Shown one piece after another: positions 11,080-21,899 of a stretch of DNA of 64,000 bases. Each line of letters opens with the position of its first letter. Position 1 is the first letter of the stretch. The translations under genes and the position numbers were made by a program. Under the pieces are notes generated by a model. That model saw nothing but the letters and a program-made list of their open reading frames with translations, was not told the DNA's origin and did no database searches. This stretch comes from Adiantum capillus-veneris (Eukaryota; Streptophyta; Polypodiopsida; Polypodiales; Pteridaceae). The DNA is taken from the NCBI GenBank assembly GCA_014529385.2, contig CM043958.1, positions 140,454,234 through 140,518,233 of the forward strand. Direction: 5' to 3'.

Positions 11080-12400
11080 TCTGTGCAAACAAGGCATGAT
11101 GGGTTTCTTTAAAGAAATTGAGCATATACTCACATATGATTTAGATGATTCTGATCCATTCATTTAGAATGTCTTACATAAAGGGTTAAACCATATACCT
11201 ACTCAACCCTTATGCATTCACACAGATTGTGAAGAATTATGGAATTTTACACGCACTTTACTCATAGATAATGTGGTATCTCTATACTATCCTTTAAATC
11301 AAATCAAGAAGCTATTTTGGGATTTTTGCCTTATGAAGCATTCAAGACATAGATCAGGATGTAGATAAGTTGAAAATAACTTTTTTGTCACATGTTTGGA
11401 TAAAGACCCTAATAATTTTGTCATAGTATGCAAGGTTTACATATCAGAATAGGAAGAAGGAAGACTAGCTAGACCAGAGTTTGTCCGATACTAAGTTTCT
11501 CTACTAGAAGCCTTGCAAAACATATACTCCATATGTGAGCAATTTCACCTCTTAAACACATCACCACTTCCCTACCTATGGCTATTTATAAATCTCACAA
11601 AAAGGCTTTTAGATGGATAACCAATTAGTCAAATTGTTTTTTTTAATTTGTATTTGTTACTAGCTTGTATCCTTAGGACATGCATTCCTCTTATCAAGAA
11701 GAGACCCTTTTTTCTAGACCAAAATTCTTTGCTAGGCTACAACATTAAAATCCAATCCTTGTAGGTTGTGGATGACTTGTATGATGTAGTCATCAATCTT
11801 CCTCTAGAAGTTTTATCAATTTTCTCAGCAAATGTGAAAAAGTGCTATGAAAATATCCCCCACAAAGGCAAACTAGGAGTGAAATCTAGAATATCCCAAC
11901 TCATGACATATGCCTATGACCATTCACATAGCAATTATATCTCCTTCAAAAAGCTTCCAAATACTTGTGTAAATGGAAAATGGTCTGATATAAGATATAA
12001 GAGTTAATCTTCCATCTTTAAAGACCATGATATTTTCATCAGCTCTTGGCTTGTGGAAAACATGATTCTCCAATGTAGCTTGAGATACCTGCTGATAGGT
12101 TAATGGCATACCAATGGGATTGGATTGTTCAACTATATGGTTCAATCTATATCTACACTCTTCAGAATATGACTACATCTCTGCAAGGTTACAAGACCCC
12201 ACAACTAGGCATAATCTAGCACGGATCCATATTTCCTTTAGATGTTTTGGTGATATACTATGGGTCAACAATAATGCTTATATTTTCTTTCTTGAGCTTT
12301 GCCTGATCTATCCCCCCGTCTAAATATTTAACCCATTAGGGAATTTTGGAGGTCATTTGGAGGGCCTTATTCAAGAGAGAGAGAAAAGAAGTATAGGGAT
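11080..12400 (+). pseudogene. reverse transcriptase relic, Penelope-like by pattern
   Basis: The plus strand, across several frames and stops, keeps ordered RT landmarks: NVLHKGLNHIPTQP (about 11169-11210), then TCLDKDPNNFVIVCKVYI (11392-11445), LPYLWLFINLTKRLLDG (about 11560-11615, like the 'LPYLY..KLHK' box), DDLYDVVINLPLEVL..NVKKCYENIPHKG (11770-11870, motif A area), MGLDCSTIWFNLYL (12114-12155, motif B 'G.P.G...S') and FRCFGDILWVNN (about 12230-12275, where the YADD box has decayed to FGDI). The opening 'KGLNHIP' and 'DK..N..V' patterns are typical of Penelope-like elements. That assignment is my inference; another non-LTR RT class is possible. No LTRs or tail are seen. Confidence 0.55.
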
Positions 12401-12436
12401 GTTCAAAGGTCTCTCTGAAACTTTGTACCCTCTAAA

Positions 12437-12829
12437 TTGGTGAAACTTGCAAATTTTTGTCCTGTTGGTCTCTTTTTTGAGTTATTTTATACCTGCAATG
12501 TATATGTTGATAAAACTATGCTGCTCTGCAAATCTTTTGATTCTCTCTTGTGTGATAAACTTATTGATCGAGGGTGGTATGTGAAAGAAACTGATGGCAT
12601 ATGTTGCAAGATTTCTCTTGAGACTTTCATTGACAAGTATATGCTTGTGACACAGACATTAATAATCTCCTTTTTGTACAAGCGTTCTCACATTGTTGAA
12701 GGTTGCTATGTGTCTATGGATCAAGAAGCAACAACTTTGGAAAACAATGTTGTCATAGACGTGGAACTGGTGGACAAAGACCTAAATCTTATTACAATAA
12801 GGCAGCAATGCAACCTTTTGCAACTTTGA
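12437..12829 (+). other. open frame downstream of the RT relic, unrecognised
   Basis: A 130-codon frame follows the RT relic on the same strand. It contains CKISLETFIDKYMLVTQTLII and an acidic C-terminal half (VVIDVELVDKDLNL). I recognise no domain; in particular I cannot make out a GIY-YIG endonuclease. It may be the degenerate 3' end of the same element or chance. From 12830 to 13043 nothing else is visible. Confidence 0.25.
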
Positions 12830-13040
12830 CATGACACACTGGAGGAGACTTTCGACATTGACTCCGTAAACTTTTATTTCTTGTTGGGCGGACGAAGAGT
12901 AATGCAAGGAAGGGAGAATCATTTTCTGTGTTGAGATCTTTCTGGCCGTATTCAAATTGTGCCCATGTAATCTAGCCTGAATGGCTTCTACAAAATGTTA
13001 CTTTTTTGACTAGTTTAATCTTAATATCAAGTATTTGCTC

Positions 13041-13043
<3 letters not shown>

Positions 13044-13088
<45 letters not shown>
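13044..13088. repeat. (CT)n microsatellite, 45 bp
   Basis: Pure CT dinucleotides beyond the 3' end of the HAD-like relic. Confidence 0.97.
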
Positions 13089-13095
<7 letters not shown>

Positions 13096-13254
13096 CAAAA
13101 CACATAGACAGGTAGACAATATCAATTTATTGTATAAACAATGAATTACTAAGTACATTTGTAAGTACAAATTCCGATGTGCCAATGGGCTTAAGTACAT
13201 TCCTTGCAGGTATGGGACCAAAATGTCCTCTAGGTAAAATTTGTGAAGATGCCC

Positions 13255-13783
13255 TTAAAATGAAGGTAGGGAAATAGTAGTGCCAGGTGGATTAAGTAAA
13301 CCCTTATGTGGTGTGTCACCAATCAACAAAGTATTGAGAGCATCATAAGGCACATTGGTCTGTTGAAAGGGCTTGTAGAAAAGTGGTACATTAGCTTTAG
13401 TTGGGTGGAAATGTCCTGCAATAGTATTACAATTTCTTTGACTATACACAACATAAAAATCCGATCTTTGAATTTCAGCCAAACAACAAACTATGGAAAC
13501 AAGGGGATTCAAGTTTTTGGCCTGCATTGAAGACCAGATAGCAACCCGAAATTGTAAAATCAAAAAATTCAAAAACTCCTTTGTGCCTAATCGAATTAAT
13601 ACTCTAAGATTTTCCAAGCGAAAACTACGTAAATTGGAGATCTTTGTATGTAGACTGTACAGCTATCGTAGCAGCAACAATCCATTGAGATCCAAAATAA
13701 TTAGTCTCTTCCATCATTGTGTGCATACATATAAGTAGTTAGAAACAAAAAAGAGTATATTATTTAAGTATAATGGATATTAC
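13255..13783 (-). pseudogene. FCP1/NIF-type HAD phosphatase domain exon
   Basis: The minus strand encodes IILDLNGLL (about 13704-13678), which matches the plant HAD motif I variant 'LDLNGLL'. It continues RLGTKEFLNFLILQFRVAIWSSMQ (the 'F.V.IWSS' motif II region) and NTLLIGDTPHKGLLNPPG (about 13345-13290, motif III/IV, usually 'NTLLIDDSPYK.L.NP'). In the family these Asp-dependent enzymes dephosphorylate proteins such as RNA polymerase II CTD. The usual second Asp of motif IV is Gly here (LLIGD). The frame from 13617 to 13255 is open, but motif I lies in a neighbouring frame, so a small shift or splice is needed. It is probably a pseudogene or an expanded family member. Confidence 0.6.
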
Positions 13784-14498
13784 CGAAACAACCATATCTA
13801 CTTGAAGCAAGAGTCTATACTGGTCATTTCTAATGTTGACATTTTGTTGTTGAGTGTCGATGTTCCCTTTTGTATTGCCAAGGCTATCCACATCTTGTGG
13901 TTGTGTAGTACAGGACTCTTGTGTTTCCATGGCTGAATGGTTAACTTGTTCTATTGTCTATTCTTGGCTATGATTTGCAACGTTGGCCTCCTCCTCTACA
14001 TGGTCTAGACACTCTATATCTTCTCTCGGCTCTGAAGAGCTCTTTACATAAGCAATTACAAGAGATTGGGCTCCCTCATATTGATCTATCCTCATCTTGT
14101 GCTACAAAAATAGGCACTCCCTTATTCTCCTCTACTTGGCCTAGACCCTCTGTTGCATTCCTCGGCTCTAAAGAGCATTTTAAATCTGCATTTTCAAGAG
14201 CTTGGTCTACTTCACATTGATCAACCCCAACTTCTGTTTCAGCCGCTCCAACTGCACTGAGCAAACCAGTGTATGTTCCTCTAATATAGGGTCAATTTTA
14301 GGGATTTGGTTTCCAGTGTGGTGAAAACTGGCCTGATTTCTCATCACCGGTCATTGTTAAAGTTATTATATAGTCATCAACAAAACTGTCTTCTGCATCT
14401 AAAACTCTTGGAGTTGAAACAGATAGTAGATGTTGAATCATTGATGTGTGGTACCTTTGTAAATATTCAAATGTATAATTTTCCATAGCATTCTGCAA
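13784..14498 (-). pseudogene. probable N-terminal part of the HAD-like gene, with internal tandem repeat
   Basis: Upstream of the HAD exon the minus strand reads MQNAMENYTFEYLQRYHTSM (14498 on), then after stops an acidic segment containing SLEPRNATEGLGQVEENKG, which recurs diverged as SSEPREDIECLDHVEEEAN. The DNA is a tandem duplication of period 136 bp (about 13991-14262), not a multiple of three, so the second copy is frameshifted. A further TAG follows near 13960. The tail ends LLLQVDMVVS before a GT donor near 13783. Linking it to the HAD exon is inferred from strand, spacing and splice signal. Confidence 0.4.
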
Positions 14499-14928
14499 AA
14501 TTAAGTTAACTTGTGGTCAATACTTCAATTAATAATAGCACCAAGTTGGTCCAAACCATAGCACAAAATTACCTTAGACATAAATGGATTCAAAGAAAAA
14601 AAACTATGAAGTATGTACTCTGCGTGGAGAAGACATCTCCAACCACAGGAATTTAGATCTGTTTGATTAGGCACTTCAATAGCTTTAAAGGTTGCCCTGT
14701 AGAGTTCATGATTTCCACAAAGCCTTCCATAGACATAAAGTAATCTGATTACACATCTATGAATAGTGAGAGTTATTTGTTATTAACAATATTGAGGTCA
14801 TCATCCATAGCCCAAATAAAAACACAAGGTTATACCAACACTCACACTCTTATCTCTGAATGTGTTCCTCGTATGGAGTTGATAGTCCATACCACTTGTT
14901 TCTCCAGTTCCATGCATACAAGGCTCCA

Positions 14929-15332
14929 CATTAGGAAAATTTTGAACCCATTGTTGGGCCTTTTAAGAGTGCCACATCATCAAAGTTGTACAAAAGAAAG
15001 CAACCCGGTAGACCCCTCTAGATATTTCTTAGAACCCCATGATATGACCTATCATTGGAAAGTTCTTGAAAAATGGATTCTAAAGAGCCAAGGTCCGAAA
15101 AGTTTGGATGACTTCTATAAAATCACCTTTTTCTAGATCTACATGAAGGCAATGTCCGATACGTGCATGCTATATATCAATAGATAGCATTTGAAGAGTA
15201 GATTCTAAATATCCAACCTCCGACAAGTTTGGATCTTATTTGCAAAAAAATTACCGATCCCCACTTTTTGAAAGCTATGCCACATCAATAATTCTTACAA
15301 GGCCCATTTTTGAGTCCAAACTTTTCCTAATG
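14929..15332 (-). mobile_element. MITE-like element, copy 1 (404 bp)
   Basis: It begins CATTAGGAAAATTTTGAACC and ends in its inverted counterpart (TTTTCCTAATG). Internal words (GGGCCTTTTAAGAGTGCCAC, GGATTCTAAAGAGCCAAGGT, CCGATCCCCACTTTTTGAAAG) match copy 2 at 20649-21108 on the opposite strand along the whole length. There is no coding capacity; a 125-codon ORF across it is by chance. No clear target-site duplication is visible. From 14499 to 14928 I see nothing else. Confidence 0.8.
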
Positions 15333-15639
15333 ATGATTATTTGATTTGTATAGAAACACCAGAGTTGTGACTTGAAGAATTGGACAGTGGACAAACCATC
15401 GCTCCAATATGCCACGAGGGGTGTTTTTTATTTGGAGTGGCACAAACAACTGTGGATCTAAAACATGTATTTCAGTATGGGTTTGTTGAGGGATCTGGCT
15501 CTTTATTAAGCTACAATCAATAACAAAGATTGAATTAGAGACCAAATACAACATTAAAGGATCTTAAAGGTAGAGAAGAGCACTTACTTTAAGCATAAAC
15601 AAACCATAGAGTCTGTAATTTGTGCATTGGGATCTTTCA

Positions 15640-16221
15640 AAATCCCGATATCCACTTCTTTACAAAAAGAATTGGTGCACCCCAAGGAGAAGTACTAGGT
15701 CTAATGAACCCTTGCTAGATTAGTTGCCTAAGATGTTCCTTAAGTTCTATAGCTTCTAGTAAAGACATCTTGTATGGTCTCTTAGAAACAGGTTCACACC
15801 ATGGTATACTTTCTATTTCATGGTCTACGTCACGATACGGTGGCAGAATGGTCAAGTTTTCTGGGAAAACATCGCATATTCTCTCAACCACTCTGGATGA
15901 AAGTTTGAATCAAATTGTTTCACCTTGTTAAACTTCACAACATAAATCTATTGTCCCTTCTTAAGTCTTTTAGAAGTCTACTGGCTTTAACTAAATGAGC
16001 CTTGGGCATCCCATTTTTCCCTTGAACTAGAACTTTACTCCCAAGGTTATCTATGAGCATAAAGTTCCCTGAGCACAATGAATATGGGCTTGGTTCTTTT
16101 TCAATCAGTCCATTCCTAAAATTCCGTCATAAATTCCTAAAGGTAAAGTATAGAGCTGCACAAAAGTAGCATAACCCCCTAATTGAAAATCTATCAAGCC
16201 TGCGGAATGTTGAGATAACAC
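15640..16221 (-). pseudogene. RT N-terminus of the truncated gypsy
   Basis: The minus strand reads KRPYKMSLLEAIELKEHLRQ and then QGFIRPSTSPWGAPILFVKK (about 15715-15660), the standard opening of gypsy RT. The sequence then departs completely from RT (WISGF and a stop), marking a deletion or insertion breakpoint at about 15655. One stop (TAG) interrupts 'LRQLI.QGF'. Upstream (16221-15800) is the protease-RT connection, with stops. Confidence 0.75.
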
Positions 16222-16692
16222 TTACTTCCCATTAGCTAGCTCTACTACTAGTCTATTTGCAGGATATTGGCTTAGCTTTAACTGTCTCATGCATCTAGGA
16301 GATATAAATGAATGCGTACTTCCACAGTCTATAAGAAATTCAACTTTGTCACCTTGGTGCATTCCAGGAGCTTGAATTACGATGAACTGCTCGCGAGCAC
16401 CAGGATTATCTATGGCAACATGTAGCACTGCCCTTTCATCTTCTTCATTTCCTACAATCGGTTGTCCAACTGCAGCATTTGCCCTCACAACTGCACCACG
16501 TCCTCGTCCTCTGCCTTGTCTTCCTTTTCCTCTGTGATTATTTGGTTGATCTCTTTCATTGGCATTGAGAGGTACTACATTTGCACCGGATGCACAAGTC
16601 TTCTTGGGATGTTTGTTTCTGTAATGAAGGTACTCTTGGCATTCATAGCAGCGCACATTGGGAAATTTCGTAGCAATTGAAGTAGCTACCAC
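16222..16692 (-). pseudogene. gag zinc knuckle plus retroviral-type protease
   Basis: A 156-codon frame. CYECQEYLHYRNKHPKKTC near residues 15-33 is an altered CCHC knuckle. Then comes an Arg/Gly-rich segment (GKGRQGRGRGRGAVV), and at about residues 118-131 FLIDCGSTHSFISP, the D-C/S-G-S-T-H-S-F active site of the RVP_2-type protease. RLVVELANGK at the end is the strand before the flap. The frame continues past 16222 only after a break. The role is Gag binding to RNA and processing of the polyprotein. Confidence 0.85.
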
Positions 16693-16776
16693 AGGACGAT
16701 TCTGATAAGCAAGGTTTTCCGGTCTGTTATCCCAATTATTTGGTATGGCTCTCTTTGCTAAGTAATTTCTTCTGCC

Positions 16777-17354
16777 CTAAGTAGCTTTCATGATCTCCAT
16801 AGCTAACAGCTTGGCTCTTAACAAAGCATCTTGCAATGTTGTTGGTCTAAGAGACTCCATGCTATTGTTCAATGGTTCAATGAAGCCTTGGAAGAACCTA
16901 GCCACTTGTTGTTCCAAGTTCATCTTTGGTGCATATCTCTTTAAAGTCACAAACTTGGAGTAATATTCCTCTACAATCAAGGATAGCTGCTTGAGGGAGA
17001 AAAACTCGTTCATCTTGATGGCCCTATGAGCTGGTGGTAAGTAACATTCGGTCACTGCAATCTTAATTTATTCCCATGACTGAGAGGATCCAACAATGTC
17101 GGAGTTCCGGCAATGTTGTTTCCACCATATTTTGGCATTTCCAGTAAGTCGAAACATGGCAAGCATAGTTTGATTCTGCGGATGAGTTCCTGCAACTTCA
17201 AAATAATCTTCCATGGCTTCAATCCACACTTTTGCATCTCATTCCACGTTAACCCCTTCACCTTTGAAGTTGGGGGTTTGTGCTTGGTTGAGAAGAAGTT
17301 TTTTCTCCTAAACCGCGGTATAAAGAGTAGAAGCAGGTACCTACATGATTTCAT
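16777..17354 (-). pseudogene. gypsy gag capsid region
   Basis: ORF 17055-16777 has YLPPAHRAIKMNEFFSLKQL, VEEYYSKFVTLKRYAPKM and VARFFQGFIEPLNNSM, the typical retrotransposon-gag helices. The segment before it (about 17240-17060, frame +1 relative to the ORF at 17354-17052) reads W.EAMEDYFEVAGTHPQNQT and LTGNAKIWWKQHCRN, the 'W....E..F' and 'A..WW' signatures. A stop and a frame change separate the two. This is the structural particle protein of the truncated element. Confidence 0.75.
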
Positions 17355-17734
17355 AAGATTGATAGACTGATGAATTTAAAGACTTATCACACGACTAAGA
17401 TTTAAATTATCTTCAGAATAGACACAAGATCAGGATACTCAATTCAAAAGACTTAATTCTTTATTCATAAAGTGAATATTTACAAGGATAGCCTTATAAA
17501 AAAAGCCTAGGGTATCTCATCCTACATTATTACAAATTTCTACGGAATCTAAAGAATCCGCGTAGCTGGCTGACTTGGAATATGGTGATACAAATGATGG
17601 GTGTTTGTACTCACATTTCTACAATCTTCTAATTGATTGGTATAGTAGTTCCTAAACTCGTTTAAAATCGAGAAGTAAATTACAAGATCCATATTCTTAG
17701 GGGTATTCTGAGGAATAGAAAAAGTTTTGATCCT
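17355..17734. other. AT-rich spacer in the truncated gypsy leader
   Basis: About 380 bp with no coding signal. TTCTTTATTCATAAAG and CCTTATAAAAAAAGCC look like a transcript-end or LTR-type sequence on the minus strand, so a small insertion is possible. I could not define its ends. Confidence 0.3.
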
Positions 17735-18055
17735 TCAATATGGAATTATTTCCACCACTTTCTCCCATACCCATTCATTCAGGTGTTTCTCCGTGCCTTT
17801 TGGATAAGTGGGAACAGTGATAGTCGAGTTTGTACCCAAGAAGTAGTACAACTGAAGTACTCTCAGTTCCTCTGCCCAGCGTAGTTTCTTTAGGTCTGTG
17901 GTAAGACATCCCAGCTTCCAAGCATTGATGTAATAAATCCTGCCTTCATTGCTCCAGTCAAGATCCCAGCCTTTATCTATGTGATTCGAATGAGTGTAAG
18001 CCTTCATCAGTGCTCCATTACTCTTCATCAGAAAAGATAGTTCGAAGAACGACAA
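17735..18055 (-). other. 106-codon open frame, unrecognised
   Basis: It begins MSFFELSFLMKSNGALMKAY and contains GWDLDWSNEGRIYYINAWKL and a Trp-rich tail (EWVWEKVVEIIPY). It lies between the primer site and gag of the truncated gypsy, where a gag N-terminus would sit, but it shows no gag pattern I know. It could be captured host exon sequence. It is too short to call. Confidence 0.3.
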
Positions 18056-18220
18056 GCACTCTCATAAATAAGCTTGAAGACTTGAAATTTGTGATATTCA
18101 ACCACGGATCTTCCTAAAATCTTGACGCATAAGCCTTGGATTAGCTATCAAATTTTTCTGGTTTTTAAATATTTCAGACAATACGAATTTTTCCAAACTA
18201 ACCTAGGCTCTAAACCCTAA

Positions 18221-18232
18221 GCTCTGATACCA
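18221..18232 (-). other. initiator-Met tRNA primer binding site
   Basis: The minus strand reads TGGTATCAGAGC, the standard plant primer site complementary to the initiator-Met tRNA 3' end. It sits two bases from the presumed LTR edge (TGCTGTGAGG on plus, from 18235). Confidence 0.9.
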
Positions 18233-18234
18233 GC

Positions 18235-19320
18235 TGCTGTGAGGTCCGCTCCCCGTCTCACCTTGATGGAACTGGAGGACACGTGATGGTCGCTAGATCC
18301 TATGCAGAAGCAAATAAGAAAAATTGTCTAAAAAGAAAAACAGTGGATGGTCTCTCATCACTTAGTGAGTTCAGTCCAAGCCATCGGTGAAAGGAGTCTA
18401 GCTCCGCCCCACAGGGGAAGCCACTAGTTACGTATTATCATACCTATTCTCATCTTCCAGGAGGAGAAGTAACCTTGGTGCCTTTCTTCTCGTAACTTTC
18501 GGAGGCATGTACATCGAGTTCCATCCACTCTGGTTATCTAGTTTCATACTCTGTTGCATAGAGCAGAGAGTTCTCGACTGATCGGGACCACCCATCTCGC
18601 AGACTTTGGCAACCTGAACCAAGCCCCCACTTTCCACCTTGCACTCACACAGAGTCTTTGTGTGGCCTAATTACTAACACATTGTTATTCAACACTTAGA
18701 GTTCCTTTTTATGGTTTCCATCACAAGTTCCTTAAGATAGCCCTTCAAACATTGTCAAATCAGCACCAAAACATATCTTTCCTAGGAAAAAGTACTCAAC
18801 AAACAATACTTCTTAAAAAATTCCAATGTCCTGGAGTCGTGAAGACCTCCAGCGAGTGTTAACTCCACCCGTTTTCAATTGGTCGCCCGTACAACCAATC
18901 CATGATCCACCCAATTCATGGAGTAACTCTCCGGGTAAAATCATGTATCCACCCACCGCATCAAAAGCAAGCCATGGACATATCCACCACATAGAAAGCA
19001 AGTCGTGGATTTAGCTCCTGCAATAACTTCGCCAGCTCTACTGCCCTGTGATCAATAGGGGGTTCAGACTAAATCGGCATTGGAATAATGAATGAAATTT
19101 GTTTGAGATAGTTTTTCATTAACAACCATTCTTTCCTACCTCAAAAGAGTCTTTCCATAAAGTAGTTCTTTACTATTTAATTTAAACTTAGATTTAAATA
19201 AAAACCATTAAAATACTAAAATCGTTGTCTCAGTTGGATTTTCCAATATTTTTCTAGGAAGTTTAGACATTCATAAAGTTATCATAATGCAATGCTTATG
19301 TAAGGTACAAAAATAAAATC
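18235..19320 (-). repeat. presumed 5' LTR of the truncated gypsy, outer end not defined
   Basis: The sequence right of the primer site must be LTR. It opens TGCTGTGAGGTCCGCTCC and has no ORF worth calling. I could not find the other end with confidence because no second copy is in the window. The end given is only the point where a different coding-like stretch begins. Confidence 0.5.
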
Positions 19321-19329
19321 CATCCTACC

Positions 19330-19480
19330 TCATGAATTTCCTCTTCGATGCCTCTTGAGATGACCGGATTTTCCTCTTTCATCGGTGCTTTACCGTTCGT
19401 CGCCATGTTGCTAGTTCCCGCCTCGTGGTCGTTAGAACCACCAAACCGAGTTCTTTTAGGGGCTATTTCTCACTATAGGA
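19330..19480 (-). pseudogene. short coding-like stretch, gag N-terminus-like
   Basis: The minus strand is open over about 45 codons and reads KRTRFGGSNDHEAGTSNMAT then NGKAPMKEENPVISRGIEEE. Hydrophilic Met-Ala-Thr starts like this are common at the N-terminus of plant gypsy Gag. With the promoter-like sequence at 20411 on the same strand it may be the edge of yet another element. Confidence is low. Confidence 0.3.
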
Positions 19481-19499
19481 ATAGTTCTTTAAAAGAAAC

Positions 19500-20500
19500 G
19501 AAGATAGGCGTAATTCCCACAAAAACCAATGAGAAAACTTGACAAGGAATAACCTTATTCTTACACATAATACTAGATTAAATGACAAAGCCTTCACAAC
19601 TGTAAGTATGCAAGCTAACTCAAGGATACATCAAGATGATTATGCCTTAATTACTCATAAACTCGTCCTAAGATTGGCATAACCAAAACTTCCCTCGTAT
19701 GCAACATGAGATTAAGATTAATGTACTAACTAGATGCATCAATATAACATACAATGATAGACTATAACCATGCAAATACCTAATATAATAGATGATTAAT
19801 TCTCGCACAATCATACACAATTTTCTAATGCAACACAATACCCTAGTTATGCATATTTTTGTACGCCATAAGTCTCATAATTATACCCTAATTTCATGGG
19901 AAAATCAAAGGTTTAATTCCTTGTTATACTCAATTTGGGTGCATAAAAAAAAGAGAAAAAAATCTCATTATATCTTAGAGAATCATAGGTGAAGAGCTGC
20001 AACATAATTATGCACAACATACACAGTTGGCAATGATGATCATATGCATAAACTCATCCTTAATTAAAGGAAAATTAAATATCTCTAAGCAGCAAGGTGC
20101 TTCTTAATCCAACAATGGAAATACAATCAATGGATGGAAACCATTGACAATACCCCACATGGAATATAATAGAGAATATATTATTTAATGTTGTAGCCAG
20201 CTAGCATAATTAGGCTCAACATAGGAATCCTCTAGAGAAAAGAGGCTATGGAGAAATAGGATTAGTATAAACATAATTTAATTACCGTTAATTAAGATCT
20301 CCTTTGTGTGTTATGTGATGTAGAAAAGGCTTCACAAAAGATTGCTCCGGCAGCAGCACTTCCTTGCACTGTCTTGGGAATTGTGTGTCTCTCTAGAGGT
20401 TTGAGTGACTCTTATATAGGCATCCTCCTCAAGGAGGACCGATTTCTCTTGCTATAATTGGCACACTCCAAGTGCCATGCCAAGTGTGGGATTCCCTAGT
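19500..20500 (-). other. possible LTR/promoter region on the minus strand
   Basis: There is no gene. On the minus strand a TATA-like CCTATATAAGAG (about 20410-20421) is followed by a CT/CA-rich leader (CACTCAAACCTCTAGAGAGAC), as in the U3-R part of an LTR. AT-rich sequence extends to 19500. No matching second LTR is in the window, so ends and identity stay open. Confidence 0.35.
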
Positions 20501-20537
20501 GAGGTGTCCTCACTTGCCCATTGCACTTTCCTATGCT

Positions 20538-21222
<685 letters not shown>

Positions 21223-21899
21223 TTGAGTCCTACAAGAGGAGGTAGCGGTAGATTCTTGCTATAATGAGGAAGGGTGGTGTCCTAGGCCGATGCTCCATTG
21301 CCCACACCTCACTCTTTTGCCCATGCTCTACCCTATCTAGGCCATGCTTAGTTCCCATGCTACACTTTCCATGCCTAACCGAACAAGTGTCACAAGACTA
21401 GCTATACACATGGCCCATGGCCATACATAATGGGGACATACCCATGACCATGCATACCCATACATGCACATGCACATTTATGCCATACACATACCTTAGG
21501 AATTTACTAACCTTAGGCTAACTAGAATTATACTAACCCAAATTTAATTCTGAAGCTTGCTAACTCGAGACAGACCTGCAGGTAACAGATACGACTACCT
21601 ACCATAAATAGTAGCCTCCGGCATCCGATCCTATTTTAAAGGAAACCTGGGTCGGTGCACAGTTAGACGAGCCGATCGACCCTAGACCATACCAAGGGTC
21701 AGAAACTTTCTAGTTTTGTAAAATTTTCACAAAAATTGAATTTGATGAGAATCAAAAGCTCTACAAGGATCAAAACACAAAAAAGACATTTTGTCACTGA
21801 AACCTGTCAAAAATAGCATCTTTTGCCAAACTGATATTTAGGGTTAAAATTTTACATAGGTCCCTTTTCTAGGGCAGGTAGAGACCTTACACGACTACT

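Larger units (their letters stand above)
15640..18238 (-). mobile_element. truncated gypsy fragment (leader, gag, protease, start of RT)
   Basis: On the minus strand an initiator-Met primer site (18232-18221) is followed by gag (17355-16777), a zinc-knuckle/protease frame (16692-16222) and the beginning of RT, which stops abruptly near 15660 after the conserved WGAPILFVKK. RT core, RNase H, integrase and 3' LTR are absent. The protease form (FLIDCGSTHSFISP) is the type found in chromovirus-like and related plant gypsy elements. Frames are interrupted, so it is inactive. Confidence 0.85.

Noticed and set aside
14759-15136. 125-codon plus-strand ORF
   Set aside because: It crosses the MITE-like element boundary and is not shared by the second copy.
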